Shown in pieces: positions 6,958 through 15,539 of a stretch of 64,000 nucleotides of DNA. The notes beneath the pieces are model-generated. The model made no database searches, had not been told where the DNA came from, and saw only the letters and a program-made list of their open reading frames with translations. Position numbers and translations under genes: made by a program. The first letter of the stretch is position 1, and each line of letters starts with the position of its first letter. The DNA comes from Acidobacteriota bacterium (lineage in GTDB: Bacteria > Acidobacteriota > Terriglobia > Terriglobales > Acidobacteriaceae), in NCBI GenBank assembly GCA_021846275.1, contig JAJZBZ010000005.1, positions 124,001 through 188,000 of the forward strand, read 5' to 3'.

Positions 6958-9681
6958 ATGAACAGCAGGCGGTGTGCATGGGTGGCGGCGTTGGTGGTTG
7001 TGACTGCGTTGCATGCGGCGGTGGCGCAGGTGTCGGCCAGCGTGGAGATTGGAGACGGATGGACGATGCAGGATGCGGCGAAGGTGACGGCGCAGCCGAC
7101 GGAGATTGCCTCGGATCGCGTGGATGTGCGGAGCTGGTATATCGCGGTGGTGCCGGGGACGGTGCTGACGACGCTGGTGCATGCGGGCGTGTATCCGGAG
7201 CCGCTCTATGGGGAGAACAATCGCCCGAACCATATTCCAGAGACACTGAACAAGACTTCGTACTGGTATCGGACGGTGTTTGATGTGCCGGAGAGCTATC
7301 GCGGGCGGCGGATATGGCTGAACTTTGCCGGGATCAACTACTCGGCGGACGTGTGGCTGAACGGGAAGCAGATTGGGTCGATGAAGGGCGCATTTCGGCG
7401 CGGGCGGTTCGATGTGACGGGGCTGGTGGAGCCGGGTGGGCGCGGGATATTGGCCGTGCATGTGTGGCCGCAGCCGCATCCGGGTGTGCCGCATGAGCAT
7501 ACGATCGCGGATGGGATGGGGTCGAATGGCGGGGTGACGGCGCTGGATGGGCCGACGTTTCTGTCGACGATCGGCTGGGATTGGATCCCGGCGATTCGCG
7601 ACCGTGACACGGGGATATGGGACCATGTGACGCTGTCGGCGACGGGGCCGGTGGTGGTGCGCGATCCGCTGGTGACGACGGATTTGCCGCTGCCGAGGAC
7701 GGACTCGACGGATATCGCGATCCAGACGACGCTGCGGAATGTGACGGATGCGCCTGTCGAGGGCGTGCTGCGCGCGGAGTTTGGCGAGGTCGCGGTGGAG
7801 ACGCCGGTCGCGATTCCGGCGCATGGCGAGGAGGTGGTGCGGATGGACCCGAAGACGCAGCCGGCGCTGCATGTGGAGCATCCTCTGCTTTGGTGGCCGA
7901 ATGGGTATGGGCCGCAGAATCTGTATACGATGCACCTGAGTTTTGAGGCGGGCGGGGTGACCTCCGACGAGACGAGCTTTGATTTTGGCGTGCGCAAGAT
8001 CACGTACACGGTGCCGGATTCGGAGAATCTGACGGTTTCGGTGAATGGCGTGAAGGTGTTTCTGCGCGGCGGCGACTGGGGGCTGGATGAGGCGATGAAG
8101 CGGATTCCGCGCGAGCGGCTGGACGCGGAGATTTACATGCACAAGCTGGCGAATCTGAACATGATTCGCAACTGGGTGGGGCAGAGCACGGATGAGGATT
8201 TTTATGAGCTGTGCGACAAGTACGGGATTCTGCTGTGGGATGAGTTTTTCCAGCCGAATCCGTCGGACGGGCCGAATCCGGATGATCTGCCGACGTATAT
8301 CGCGAATGTGCGGGACAAGGTGCTGCGATACAGGAATCATCCTTCGATTGCGATCTGGTGCGCGCGGAACGAGGGGTATCCGCCGAAGGAGATTGACGAT
8401 CAGTTGCGGACGCTGCTGGCGGAACTGGAGCCGACGCGGCTGTATCAGCCGAGTTCGACGGCGGGTCGAGGAGTGAACTCCGGCGGGCCGTACTGGTGGC
8501 GCGCGCCGCGGTTCTATTACCAGTACTCGGAGGCGTTCAAGACGGAGATCGGGAGCACGTCGATTCCGACGATGGAGAGCGTGCAGGGGATGATGCCGGC
8601 GAAGGACTGGGTGGAGATTAACGACGACTGGGCGGAGCATGACCTGGCGCGCGGAGCTTCGCATGGGGACACGTATCCGGCGACGCTGGCAGCGCGGTAC
8701 GGGAAGATTGCGAATATGGCCGACTTTGTGCGCAAGAGCCAGTTGGCGAACTACGAGGCGTTTCGCGCGATGTATGAGGGGCGCGAGGCGCGGCTGTTCA
8801 ATCCATCGACGGCGGTGATTACGTGGATGAGCAATCCGGCGCAGCCGAGTTTTGTGTGGCAGCTTTATCATCACGATCTGGAGCCGAATGCCTCGCTGTT
8901 TGCGGTGAAAGAGGCGTGCGAGATGGTGCATGTGCAGTTGAACGAGGGCGACGGCGAGCTGCAGGTGATCAACAACGAGCCGACGGTGCTGAAGGGCGCG
9001 AAGGTGCATGAGTGGGTGTATGCGTTCGACGGGACGCTGAAGTATGAGCATGATTTTCCGGTGACGGGGCCAGCCAGCTCGGCGATCAGCGTGGGGCGCA
9101 TCGATCCGGTGGACGGCGACTGGCACTGGCCGAAGGATCTGGGGCCGGTGCATTTTGTGCGGCTGGAGCTGACGGATGCGGGCGGACAACTGCTGAGCCG
9201 GAACTTCTATTGGCGCGCGCCGGAGACGGACCCGGACGATCTGGCGGCGATGGACACGATGCCGACGGCGGTGCTGACGGCGCGGGCGGTGCGGCAGGAC
9301 GTGAATGGTCGGCTGCATGTGTCGGTGACGCTGACGAATCCGGGGCAGACGATTGCGGTGATGGCGCATGTGCAGTTGCGGCGGCACCTGGCGGCGGATC
9401 GCGAGGGCGTGCGCGTGCTGCCGGTTTTCTACAGCGACAACTACGTGACGCTGACGCAGGGCGAGAGCCGCGTGATCGAGATGGATACGGACGCGAGCGA
9501 ACTGATGGGGCAGGATCCGCTGGTGGTGGTGGATGGGTGGAATGTGGGTGTCGCGGCGGATGCGGATTCGCCGGTGCCGGTGGAGCTGAACGTGAATGCG
9601 CAGGTGGACCACTGGCCGCAGACGGGGCTGCCGATTGTGGCGCATACGTGGAAGGACAGGCCGATGGCGGCGGCACAATGA
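6958..9681 (+). CDS. Secreted glycoside hydrolase family 2 (exo-beta-glucosaminidase / beta-mannosidase-like)
   Basis: The 907-residue protein has a Sec signal peptide (about residues 1-23), an N-terminal jelly-roll sugar-binding domain with WLNFAGINYSADVWLNGK, an Ig-like domain, a TIM barrel and two C-terminal beta domains. In the barrel, E472 in CARNEG is the likely acid/base and E530 in KTEIGSTSIPT the likely nucleophile. The overall arrangement resembles GH2 exo-beta-D-glucosaminidases and mannosylglycoprotein endo-beta-mannosidases rather than beta-galactosidases. The start at 6958 has GAGGG nine bases upstream; an ATG at 6949 touches that site directly and is less likely. It probably trims amino-sugar or mannose polymers outside the cytoplasm. 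Confidence 0.88.
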   Translation: MNSRRCAWVAALVVVTALHAAVAQVSASVEIGDGWTMQDAAKVTAQPTEIASDRVDVRSWYIAVVPGTVLTTLVHAGVYPEPLYGENNRPNHIPETLNKTSYWYRTVFDVPESYRGRRIWLNFAGINYSADVWLNGKQIGSMKGAFRRGRFDVTGLVEPGGRGILAVHVWPQPHPGVPHEHTIADGMGSNGGVTALDGPTFLSTIGWDWIPAIRDRDTGIWDHVTLSATGPVVVRDPLVTTDLPLPRTDSTDIAIQTTLRNVTDAPVEGVLRAEFGEVAVETPVAIPAHGEEVVRMDPKTQPALHVEHPLLWWPNGYGPQNLYTMHLSFEAGGVTSDETSFDFGVRKITYTVPDSENLTVSVNGVKVFLRGGDWGLDEAMKRIPRERLDAEIYMHKLANLNMIRNWVGQSTDEDFYELCDKYGILLWDEFFQPNPSDGPNPDDLPTYIANVRDKVLRYRNHPSIAIWCARNEGYPPKEIDDQLRTLLAELEPTRLYQPSSTAGRGVNSGGPYWWRAPRFYYQYSEAFKTEIGSTSIPTMESVQGMMPAKDWVEINDDWAEHDLARGASHGDTYPATLAARYGKIANMADFVRKSQLANYEAFRAMYEGREARLFNPSTAVITWMSNPAQPSFVWQLYHHDLEPNASLFAVKEACEMVHVQLNEGDGELQVINNEPTVLKGAKVHEWVYAFDGTLKYEHDFPVTGPASSAISVGRIDPVDGDWHWPKDLGPVHFVRLELTDAGGQLLSRNFYWRAPETDPDDLAAMDTMPTAVLTARAVRQDVNGRLHVSVTLTNPGQTIAVMAHVQLRRHLAADREGVRVLPVFYSDNYVTLTQGESRVIEMDTDASELMGQDPLVVVDGWNVGVAADADSPVPVELNVNAQVDHWPQTGLPIVAHTWKDRPMAAAQ

Positions 9682-9722
9682 GCGCGGGCGGGCAGACTGA
9701 CGGATCGAGATGGGGCGATATG

Positions 9723-9758
9723 TACAAAATTGCAATTTGTATGTACTTGATCTAAACT
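9723..9758 (+). promoter_or_regulatory. Promoter and probable autoregulatory operator of vapBC
   Basis: A near-perfect palindrome, TACAAAATTGCAATTTGTA (9723-9741, one extra A), overlaps a -35-like TTGCAA (9730-9735); TAACT-like TAAACT (9753-9758) lies 17 bp downstream. Toxin-antitoxin promoters are typically repressed by the antitoxin bound to such a palindrome. Confidence 0.55.
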
Positions 9759-9777
9759 GACAGCAGAGGGGAAATCC

Positions 9778-10008
9778 ATGCCGGTTGCGAAGCGTCAAAG
9801 CGTGCCCAAAAACTTCCGACTCGATCCGGCCCAGATAGCGCGTGCAAGGAAAGCGCTCGGTGCTTCGACGGAAACGGAGACGATCGTGCGCGCTCTCGAT
9901 CACGTTATCGCAGAGGATGAGCGGAATCGGCGGGCCGTCGAGGCGAATCAGAGGTTCATCCGGAGCGGGATCTCGATTCGCGATGCTTTTGGAAGCCTGG
10001 CTGAGTAG
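9778..10008 (+). CDS. VapB-like antitoxin
   Basis: A 76-residue, charged, mostly helical protein ending two bases before a PIN-domain toxin gene. The N-terminal part (KRQSVPKNFRLDPAQIARARKALG..TETETIVRALDHVI) resembles a ribbon-helix-helix or related DNA-binding antitoxin. The C-terminal part (RNRRAVEANQRFIRSG) would wrap the toxin. The antitoxin neutralises the toxin and, by family analogy, binds the palindrome upstream of its own gene. GAGGGG precedes the ATG at good spacing. Confidence 0.75.
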   Translation: MPVAKRQSVPKNFRLDPAQIARARKALGASTETETIVRALDHVIAEDERNRRAVEANQRFIRSGISIRDAFGSLAE

Positions 10009-10010
10009 GG

Positions 10011-10442
10011 ATGCCCATCCTGTTTGATTCGTCGGTTTATATCGCGGCGCTTCGTCAGGGTGGAGCTTCCGCCGTTCTGTTGCAGAGGTGGGCGCAGGAA
10101 TCTCCTCTCTGGCTCAGTTCTGTTGTGCTGGAGGAACTGTATGCGGGCGCGAATCCTGGGGATCGACGGGTTGTGGAGAAGCTGGAGCGCGATTTTGAGC
10201 GAGCGAACCGAGTGCTGGTTCCGAATCTGGGGGATTGGAGTTTTGCAGGGAAGATCCTCGCTGCAATCGGTCAGAAATACGGATATGAAAAGATTGGTAG
10301 AGCGCGGCTGACCAACGATGCGCTGATTGCGACTAGCGCAGCGCGGAATGGAATCACGGTCGTCAGCACGAATGCTCGGGATTTTGCGTCGCTGGCGGAG
10401 TTTTGTCCGCTTCAGTGGCAGGCGAGGGTTCTGGTCGGGTAG
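10011..10442 (+). CDS. VapC-like PIN-domain ribonuclease toxin
   Basis: The 143-residue protein has the acidic active-site set of PIN ribonucleases: D6 in LFDSSVYI, E41/E42 in VVLEELYAGA, D103 in LTNDALIATSA and D124 in NARDF. VapC toxins cut tRNA or rRNA using Mg2+ held by these residues. All are present, so the toxin looks intact. It starts two bases after the antitoxin stop, so the pair is translationally coupled. The pair opens an accessory, AT-richer patch. Confidence 0.85.
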   Translation: MPILFDSSVYIAALRQGGASAVLLQRWAQESPLWLSSVVLEELYAGANPGDRRVVEKLERDFERANRVLVPNLGDWSFAGKILAAIGQKYGYEKIGRARLTNDALIATSAARNGITVVSTNARDFASLAEFCPLQWQARVLVG

Positions 10443-10557
10443 GGAATACAGTGGTGGTGGATGGGAGGAGTGTGGGCGTGGCGGCGGCGAGTGCGGGCGG
10501 ACTGGCTTCGAGCCAAATTCGAAAGAGTCCAATAGATCTGAGATGTTCGGCAGTGCC

Positions 10558-11540
10558 CTAATTCATATTCCTACGTTTTTTTCGATGGATATTGGGAGAT
10601 GGTTTCAGTTGAATTGCATCACGAGATTGAATTGCGCTATTGGGTGTCCCGCATAGAATTTTCAGTCCAAACCATTGTGGCGTCTCCTTTCCCAAGGCCG
10701 ATTTGAACATAACATGAAAATTTGTCGAAAGCCGAAGCGATCGCGTCTTGTAGCTGTTTGCCATTTCGGTGTTCAAAGCCAATGGTATGGAGAAATCGAA
10801 GTCGCATGATTCAGCTTCCCCGGGATACACGGTCTTAACGTCTGTTCGCGGCAGTAAGATTATTTCTTCTTCCAATAAAAAAGGCTCACATCCTGCCACA
10901 TCTCTGTTTTCGGGATAAATCTCTGCCTTGATCCGCTTAACGGTAAGGAGATATGGGGTTTTATTCGTGATCCTAAATTTTATTAAAATGTTTTTAGAGC
11001 GTGTTTCATATATGCCTTTGTGACTTCGGCGAAGTTCGTCAGCCCCGCTTCGGTGGCGGGTCTGATCCGGGCCTCTTCAAGCGAACGGTTATTTATGAAA
11101 CACGCTCTAGCAAGATCGTTATTGTCGCCCGCTGTCTGATTGCCCAAGTCTTTGCTTTCTAGCGCCTGCACTTCAACCCACTGCTGCATTCCCGCCTTTT
11201 GAAGGCTAATGCTCTCGTTCATTGCCCTGGCTGAAATGCTGGTTTCCCAAGACTGCCAGCCGACCACGAGAAGCGTGAGCAATAATGCCCAAACTGTGAT
11301 TCCTTCCGGCCATGCCAAGAGTTTTTGTCGACAGGGAACGCAGTCGAAACCGCTATTACTTTCTGTTACGTTCTTCTCATCAAATGTTTGGGACTTGGCT
11401 GCTATCGCCGACTTCGCTTTCTCCCCTTTATCTTGGTTGCTGATATTTCTGCAAGGATTTTGCTGTTGACAGGTTACAAATATAACTGCCGAGGCAATAG
11501 CAACACCTATCCCGACGAGAATAAAGAGGCGTTTCGACAT
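10558..11540 (-). pseudogene. Two-TM membrane protein of unknown function, split by a MITE-like insertion
   Basis: The 5' part (from about 11540; an in-frame ATG also exists at 11621) encodes two hydrophobic segments, LFILVGIGVAIASAVIFVTC and GITVWALLLTLLVVGWQSW, then a soluble start. After the codons for NNDLA it runs into the insertion and stops at 10983. The 3' part continues in another frame to 10558. Removing 10997-11109 (113 bp, leaving one TA) joins the halves exactly in frame: ...NNDLAKNILIKFRITN... through PYLLTVKRIKAEIYPEN to the end. From 11621 that gives 317 codons including the stop. The rebuilt C-terminal domain (FRITNKTP, later TNFHVMF) looks like a beta-sandwich after a membrane anchor. 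No function is assigned. The AT-rich codon use differs from neighbouring core genes. Confidence 0.8.
10995..11109. mobile_element. MITE-like element with 16-bp perfect terminal inverted repeats including TA duplication
   Basis: TAGAGCGTGTTTCATA (10995-11010) is repeated exactly in inverted form at 11094-11109. The outermost TA on each side is the likely duplicated target, so the element proper is GAGC...GCTC, 111 bp. It encodes no transposase. TA targets and GAGC ends are also seen in the IS630-family element at 53959-55012, so an IS630-type transposase could move it; the inner sequences differ, so the source may be another element. Confidence 0.8.
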
Positions 11541-11642
11541 GATGCGGCTATTGTACCTGTAAAACTCCTTCACGCAATTTGGATGTCCAATGAAAGCAGT
11601 CGAGAAATGCGGTTTCCGCATTTGTCTTTGCAGCCCAAGATA

Positions 11643-11984
11643 TTAAAGTGTGTTTGCAGCGTTTCTCGGAAAAATCAACGATTTCTGCATGCGAAGGTTA
11701 TACAAGGCTTGGCGATGTCTCCTCATCTCAGAGAGCAACAGGTGCAATTGATCCAAATCGAACATAGATTTGAAACATGGAGGCATTGATACACCCGTTT
11801 CCATCTCAAAATCCTCGGCAGACGGTGCTATCCGAGCGCTTGCGTGGATATACGCTGCAATGTCTTGCAATTGTGCAGCCCACTGCAGTGCTTTCTCTTG
11901 CTTAGAGGTAAGGTTTTTCGCAGCCTTATCAATTTCGGCCAACAGTGATTGAACGCGAGAGTCGAGTGTACCTTTGTCGATCAT
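11643..11984 (-). CDS. Hypothetical protein, helical
   Basis: A 113-residue protein I do not recognise. It is predicted to be mostly helical, with a Lys/Gln-rich middle (AEIDKAAKNLTSKQEKALQW) and a C-terminal LLSEMRRHRQALYNLRMQKS. No domain motif is visible. The start at 11984 is preferred because a promoter lies immediately upstream and overlaps the alternative ATG at 12005. It is followed by the split membrane-protein gene on the same strand, so the two probably formed one unit. The AT-rich codon use, like its neighbour, suggests acquisition. Confidence 0.6.
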   Translation of the reverse strand: MIDKGTLDSRVQSLLAEIDKAAKNLTSKQEKALQWAAQLQDIAAYIHASARIAPSAEDFEMETGVSMPPCFKSMFDLDQLHLLLSEMRRHRQALYNLRMQKSLIFPRNAANTL

Positions 11985-11990
11985 GGACAC

Positions 11991-12019
11991 GTCATACAGC
12001 ACCATGTCCGTTAAGTCAA
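11991..12019 (-). promoter_or_regulatory. Sigma-70 promoter directly at the start codon of the hypothetical gene
   Basis: On the minus strand TTGACT (12014-12019) and TATGAC (11991-11996) are 17 bp apart. The predicted start of transcription is at about 11984, the A of the ATG, implying a leaderless mRNA. Confidence 0.55.
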
Positions 12020-12135
12020 TAAAATCTGTTTTTCGGGCGAGTCATATTGTTGCTGGATTCCGTGCGGGAGTTGCTGAATCAGCATGCGGCGACGGAGCAT
12101 TGCGTGGCGAGGGGGCCTGCGGTGAGTTTGCCGCG

Positions 12136-13230
12136 TCAGGCACCGATGCGGGTGCGGAGCCAGCGTTGGGCGGGTTTTTCGACGAGGTGGAAGGCGGCGA
12201 TGGCGATCGAGATGAGCAGGGCGTAGCTGATCCAGGGGTCGAAGCGGGCGAGGCCGAGTGTTTTCAGGATGCCGCTCTGGTGGAGCAGGTTCCAGAGGTT
12301 GAAGTGGAGCAGGTAGAGGCAGTAGCTGGCTTCGCCGACGAAGACGAGCGGCGCGAGGCCGAAGAAGCGCGAGAGCGTGTTTTCGCCCGCGAGGCCGAGG
12401 ATCATGGCACCGAAGATGGGGATGAGCAGGCCGTCGTGGAGCATGGCGTAGGGCAGGCGCGGCTCGTGCATGAGCGTGACGTAGAGGCAGGCGAATCCGG
12501 CGAGGCCGACGGCGAGGCGCAGGCGGCTCGTGCGCGGGATGCGCGCGTCGAGCGAGGCGAGGAAGGCGCCGAAGACGAAGCCGGGCAGGTGAGGCAGCGG
12601 GGTGAACTTGAGCGCCTGAAGCCAGATGCCGTAAGAGAAGCGGTTGGGCCAGGGAATGTGGTCGGGGCTGAGCAGGACGTAGAGCGCGCCGGGAACGATG
12701 CCGACGAGCCAGAGCGCGCCGAGCAGAAGGAGCAGGCCGCGCAGGGTGGATGGGCGTCGGCGTGAGGCGAGCCACGGGAAAAGCAGGTAAAAGAAGGCCT
12801 CGGCGGACATGGTCCAGGCGGGCGTGTTCCAGAAGGTGGCGATTTTCGGAATCCAGCCCTGAAGCAGGAGCGGCGTGAGGACGAGGCCGGTGACGAAGAG
12901 CGTGTGGGAGTGGGCGCGGTACTCGGTGAAAAGCATGCGGGTGCCGAGGATGAGGCTGAGCAGGTAGACGGGGTAGAGCCGGGTCCAGCGGGCTTTCCAG
13001 AAGCGGACGGGATCGAGGCGACCGGCGCGGGCGCGTTCCGCGTAGTTGTACGCGAGGACGAAGCCGGAGAGCATGATGAAGAAGCTGACGGAGACGTAGC
13101 CGGCGTTGACGATGGGCGCGAAGGGGCCGAACCAGAGGGGATTGGAGAAGTGAAAGAAGACGATGTTCAGCGCGGCGAAACAGCGCAGCCCGGTGAGGGC
13201 GTCAAGGCGGGCGGGCTTGGTGACTTCCAC
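12136..13230 (-). CDS. Acyltransferase 3 family membrane protein (OafA/YrhL type)
   Basis: An integral membrane O-acyltransferase of about 364 residues with ten hydrophobic segments. The family signature RLDALTGLRCFAALNIVFFHF gives the N-terminal helix with its catalytic-type histidine; AWTMSAEAFFYLLFPW is the second conserved block. Family members acetylate or succinylate surface polysaccharides and lipids; the substrate here is unknown. The start is uncertain. I use GTG at 13230, just before the conserved region. The frame stays open to an ATG at 13377, but that would add a Pro-rich stretch and overlap pyrH by 44 bp. No strong Shine-Dalgarno is visible at either. Confidence 0.85.
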   Translation of the reverse strand: MEVTKPARLDALTGLRCFAALNIVFFHFSNPLWFGPFAPIVNAGYVSVSFFIMLSGFVLAYNYAERARAGRLDPVRFWKARWTRLYPVYLLSLILGTRMLFTEYRAHSHTLFVTGLVLTPLLLQGWIPKIATFWNTPAWTMSAEAFFYLLFPWLASRRRPSTLRGLLLLLGALWLVGIVPGALYVLLSPDHIPWPNRFSYGIWLQALKFTPLPHLPGFVFGAFLASLDARIPRTSRLRLAVGLAGFACLYVTLMHEPRLPYAMLHDGLLIPIFGAMILGLAGENTLSRFFGLAPLVFVGEASYCLYLLHFNLWNLLHQSGILKTLGLARFDPWISYALLISIAIAAFHLVEKPAQRWLRTRIGA

Positions 13231-13333
13231 AGGAATTGGACTCGGATGAGGGGGATTGGGAGCAGGGAAATCTGCTGAGAAAATGGGCGGCTGGTGCGGT
13301 CGATCTGGTGGATGCTTCGCTTGCGTGGGCGCT

Positions 13334-14038
13334 TCAACTGGTGACGAGGGAACCGACTTTCTCGCCGAGGACGACACGGCGGATGTTGCCGGGCTGGTTC
13401 ATGTTGAAGATGATCATGGGCAGGTTGTTGTCCTTGCAGAGGCTGACGGCGGTCAGGTCCATGACCTTGAGTCCCTGGCGGAGGATTTCCATGTAGGTGA
13501 TCTCGTCGTATTTGACGGCGTCCTTGAAGAGGACGGGGTCGGCGTTGTAGATGCCTTCGACCTTGGTGGCTTTGAGCAGGACATCGGCCTTGATCTCCAT
13601 GGCGCGGAGCGAGGCTGCGGTGTCTGTGGAGAAGAACGGGTTGCCGATGCCGGCGGCGAAGATGACGACGCGGCCTTTTTCGAGGTGTCGGACGGCGCGG
13701 CGGCGGATGTAGGGTTCGGCGACCTGGTTCATGGCGATGGCGGTCATGACGCGGCACTGGATGCCGTGTTTTTCGATAGCGTCCTGAAGGGCGATGGCGT
13801 TGATGACGGTGGAGAGCATGCCCATGTTGTCGGCGCTGACGCGATCCATTTCTTTGGCGTGCTCGGCGACGCCGCGGAAGAAATTTCCGCCACCGACCAC
13901 GACGGCGACCTGGACGCCGAGGGCGCGGACTTCGACGATTTCGGTGGTGATGTCGATGACGCGCTGGGCGTCGAGACCGAAGCCGCGCGCGCCCGCAAGG
14001 GCTTCGCCGGAGAGCTTGAGAACGATCCTCTTATACAT
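13334..14038 (-). CDS. pyrH: UMP kinase
   Basis: The 234-residue amino-acid-kinase-fold protein phosphorylates UMP to UDP with ATP. Diagnostic blocks are [12 protein letters not shown] at the N-terminus, [11 protein letters not shown] for phosphate binding, [32 protein letters not shown] and the ATP-site region [13 protein letters not shown]. Length is normal. In many bacteria pyrH lies directly after tsf and before frr; here it is on the opposite strand 6.5 kb from tsf, and frr is not in the window. Confidence 0.96.
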   Translation of the reverse strand: MYKRIVLKLSGEALAGARGFGLDAQRVIDITTEIVEVRALGVQVAVVVGGGNFFRGVAEHAKEMDRVSADNMGMLSTVINAIALQDAIEKHGIQCRVMTAIAMNQVAEPYIRRRAVRHLEKGRVVIFAAGIGNPFFSTDTAASLRAMEIKADVLLKATKVEGIYNADPVLFKDAVKYDEITYMEILRQGLKVMDLTAVSLCKDNNLPMIIFNMNQPGNIRRVVLGEKVGSLVTS

Positions 14039-14153
14039 GTCTTTTCGAGTATCGCATACGCGCGGAGCGGGGTTGGACGGGAGGGAAAAAGCGCGGAAAA
14101 ATGGACGGACAGAGGCACGGGACGGGGCTGGAACGAGACGGGCGCAAACGCGG

Positions 14154-14179
14154 AACGAGGCAGCCGAAGCTGCCTCGTT
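14154..14179 (-). terminator. Hairpin downstream of the propeller-lipoprotein cluster
   Basis: AACGAGGCAGC, loop of four, GCTGCCTCGTT: a perfect 11-bp stem with a UUCG loop when read on the minus strand, 25 bp after the stop at 14204. The T-run after it is poor. Confidence 0.6.
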
Positions 14180-14203
14180 GCCGGACGCGAGCAGGGGAAT
14201 CGT

Positions 14204-15454
14204 TTACGGCTGATTGATCTGAATCGCGTGGTTGCCGCGTGGAATGGAAACGACAGCGGTGGGCAGCGCGACGCATGGATATGGTGCGTTGGGTCCGGAG
14301 GCAAGCGTGCCGGTGCTGTCATTGAGCTGGAACGAACTGGCGGAGTTGTCCAGATAGTTCGCTGTGATGACATAGCGGCCGAAGCCGGGATCGATGACGA
14401 CGGCAACCGGAGCAGTGGCCGTCGAGTTAATCTGGCTTCCGGTGGAGTTGACGGCGGCGGTCGGAGTGCCGGTGGAGAGTGTGATCTCGTAGGCCGAGAC
14501 GGAGTTATCCAACTCGTTGGTGACTTCGAGGAAGATGCCGCGGGGATCGATGGCGATGGCGGACGGCTCGTTGCCAGTCCTGAAGGGGCCGTTGATGAGC
14601 GGAATGAGCAGGCCGTTGGAGTAGATGGTGTAGGCGATGAGTTGGTTCTGGGCGAAGTCGGTCATGTAGACGAAGCGGCTGGTGGGATCGACGACCATGC
14701 CGCTGGGCTTGACGCCGGCCAGCTCCGGGCTGCCGGCGACGGGAGTGAGCGTGCCGCCGGTGGTGGAGCTGAAGATGTAGATGTAGCCGAGGCCGGCGTT
14801 GGGATCGTAGGAGGAGACGAAGACATGGAGTCCGGTGGTGCCTGCAAGCGGTGTGACGCCGTTGACGGGCCAGTTTGGCGTGGACTGCACGGCGGTCGGA
14901 TTGATGCCAACGGGCCAGTAGCTGAGGCTGCCGTTCTGAATGGGGCTGCCGAGCGAGCCATCGCTGTTCATGGGAAAGACGGCGAGCGAGCCGCCGTTGC
15001 AGGTGGCGGCGGAGGTGATCGCCGTGGTGCAGCCGGGCTGGTAGTTGCTGACGACAAACAGCAGTGTGGCGGCGTTGTTTGTGGAGACGGAAACGGGCAT
15101 GTTGCCGACGCTGGCCAGCGAATATACGTTTTTCTGCACGAGCAGGCCGTCGTTGTTTACATAGAAGTTGACCAGGTTGTTACTCTCCTGGTTGACGACG
15201 TAAACATCATGGTAGAGCTGCGAGATGGCCATGGAGACGGGCTTGTTGCCGCCGGAGGAGATGATAGTTCCGATCTGGCTGAGGGCGCCGGTGACGCGGT
15301 CGATCTCGAAGGTTTCGACCTGGCCGGGAACGGCCTTGCTGCCGGTCACGTAAACGAAATCAATGGTGACAGGGTTGCAGGCGGTGAACAGGCCCGCGGC
15401 GGCGAATGCGCCGGCAAGAACCAGAGTTGCCTGACCAAGTTTCTTGAACTTCAT
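14204..15454 (-). CDS. Secreted beta-propeller (YncE/lactonase-like) lipoprotein, copy 1
   Basis: A 416-residue exported protein starting MKFKKLGQATLVLAG, with a cysteine after the signal segment (LFTAC), so probably a lipoprotein although the lipobox is not ideal. The body repeats blades of the type ...GSLSYWPVGINPTAV, VDPTSRFVYMTDFAQNQL..YTI and ..PSAIAIDPRGIFLEVTNELDNSVSAYEI. These fit the seven-bladed 6-phosphogluconolactonase/YncE propeller. No catalytic assignment is possible; in acidobacteria such proteins are abundant and uncharacterised. The ATG at 15454 follows GAAGGAAG. It is the last of three tandem paralogues (14.2-18.3 kb). Confidence 0.85.
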   Translation of the reverse strand: MKFKKLGQATLVLAGAFAAAGLFTACNPVTIDFVYVTGSKAVPGQVETFEIDRVTGALSQIGTIISSGGNKPVSMAISQLYHDVYVVNQESNNLVNFYVNNDGLLVQKNVYSLASVGNMPVSVSTNNAATLLFVVSNYQPGCTTAITSAATCNGGSLAVFPMNSDGSLGSPIQNGSLSYWPVGINPTAVQSTPNWPVNGVTPLAGTTGLHVFVSSYDPNAGLGYIYIFSSTTGGTLTPVAGSPELAGVKPSGMVVDPTSRFVYMTDFAQNQLIAYTIYSNGLLIPLINGPFRTGNEPSAIAIDPRGIFLEVTNELDNSVSAYEITLSTGTPTAAVNSTGSQINSTATAPVAVVIDPGFGRYVITANYLDNSASSFQLNDSTGTLASGPNAPYPCVALPTAVVSIPRGNHAIQINQP

Positions 15455-15539
15455 GAGCTTCCTTCGTGGCAGGCCGGTGGTGAGGCCTGGAAAACTGGGT
15501 GAGTGATGATCCAATCCCATTGTAAAAGCTGGGAGCGGG

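Noticed and set aside
6766-9903. 1,045-codon minus-strand open frame, Arg/His/Pro-rich
   Set aside because: Shadow of the GH2 gene; it also runs across a terminator and the vapBC promoter.
10983-11110. The reading frame continuing through the MITE as a natural protein C-terminus
   Set aside because: The extra residues end soon after the insertion, and removing the element restores a longer frame, so the through-reading is accidental.
12371-12382. Further copies of the MITE end (GAGCGTGTTT) within coding regions, also near 18908
   Set aside because: Only 9-10 bases match, inside conserved coding sequence, without a paired inverted end.
13256-15502. 748-codon plus-strand open frame over pyrH and propeller copy 1
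   Set aside because: Gly/Asp/Ala-rich shadow crossing two real minus-strand genes and a terminator hairpin.
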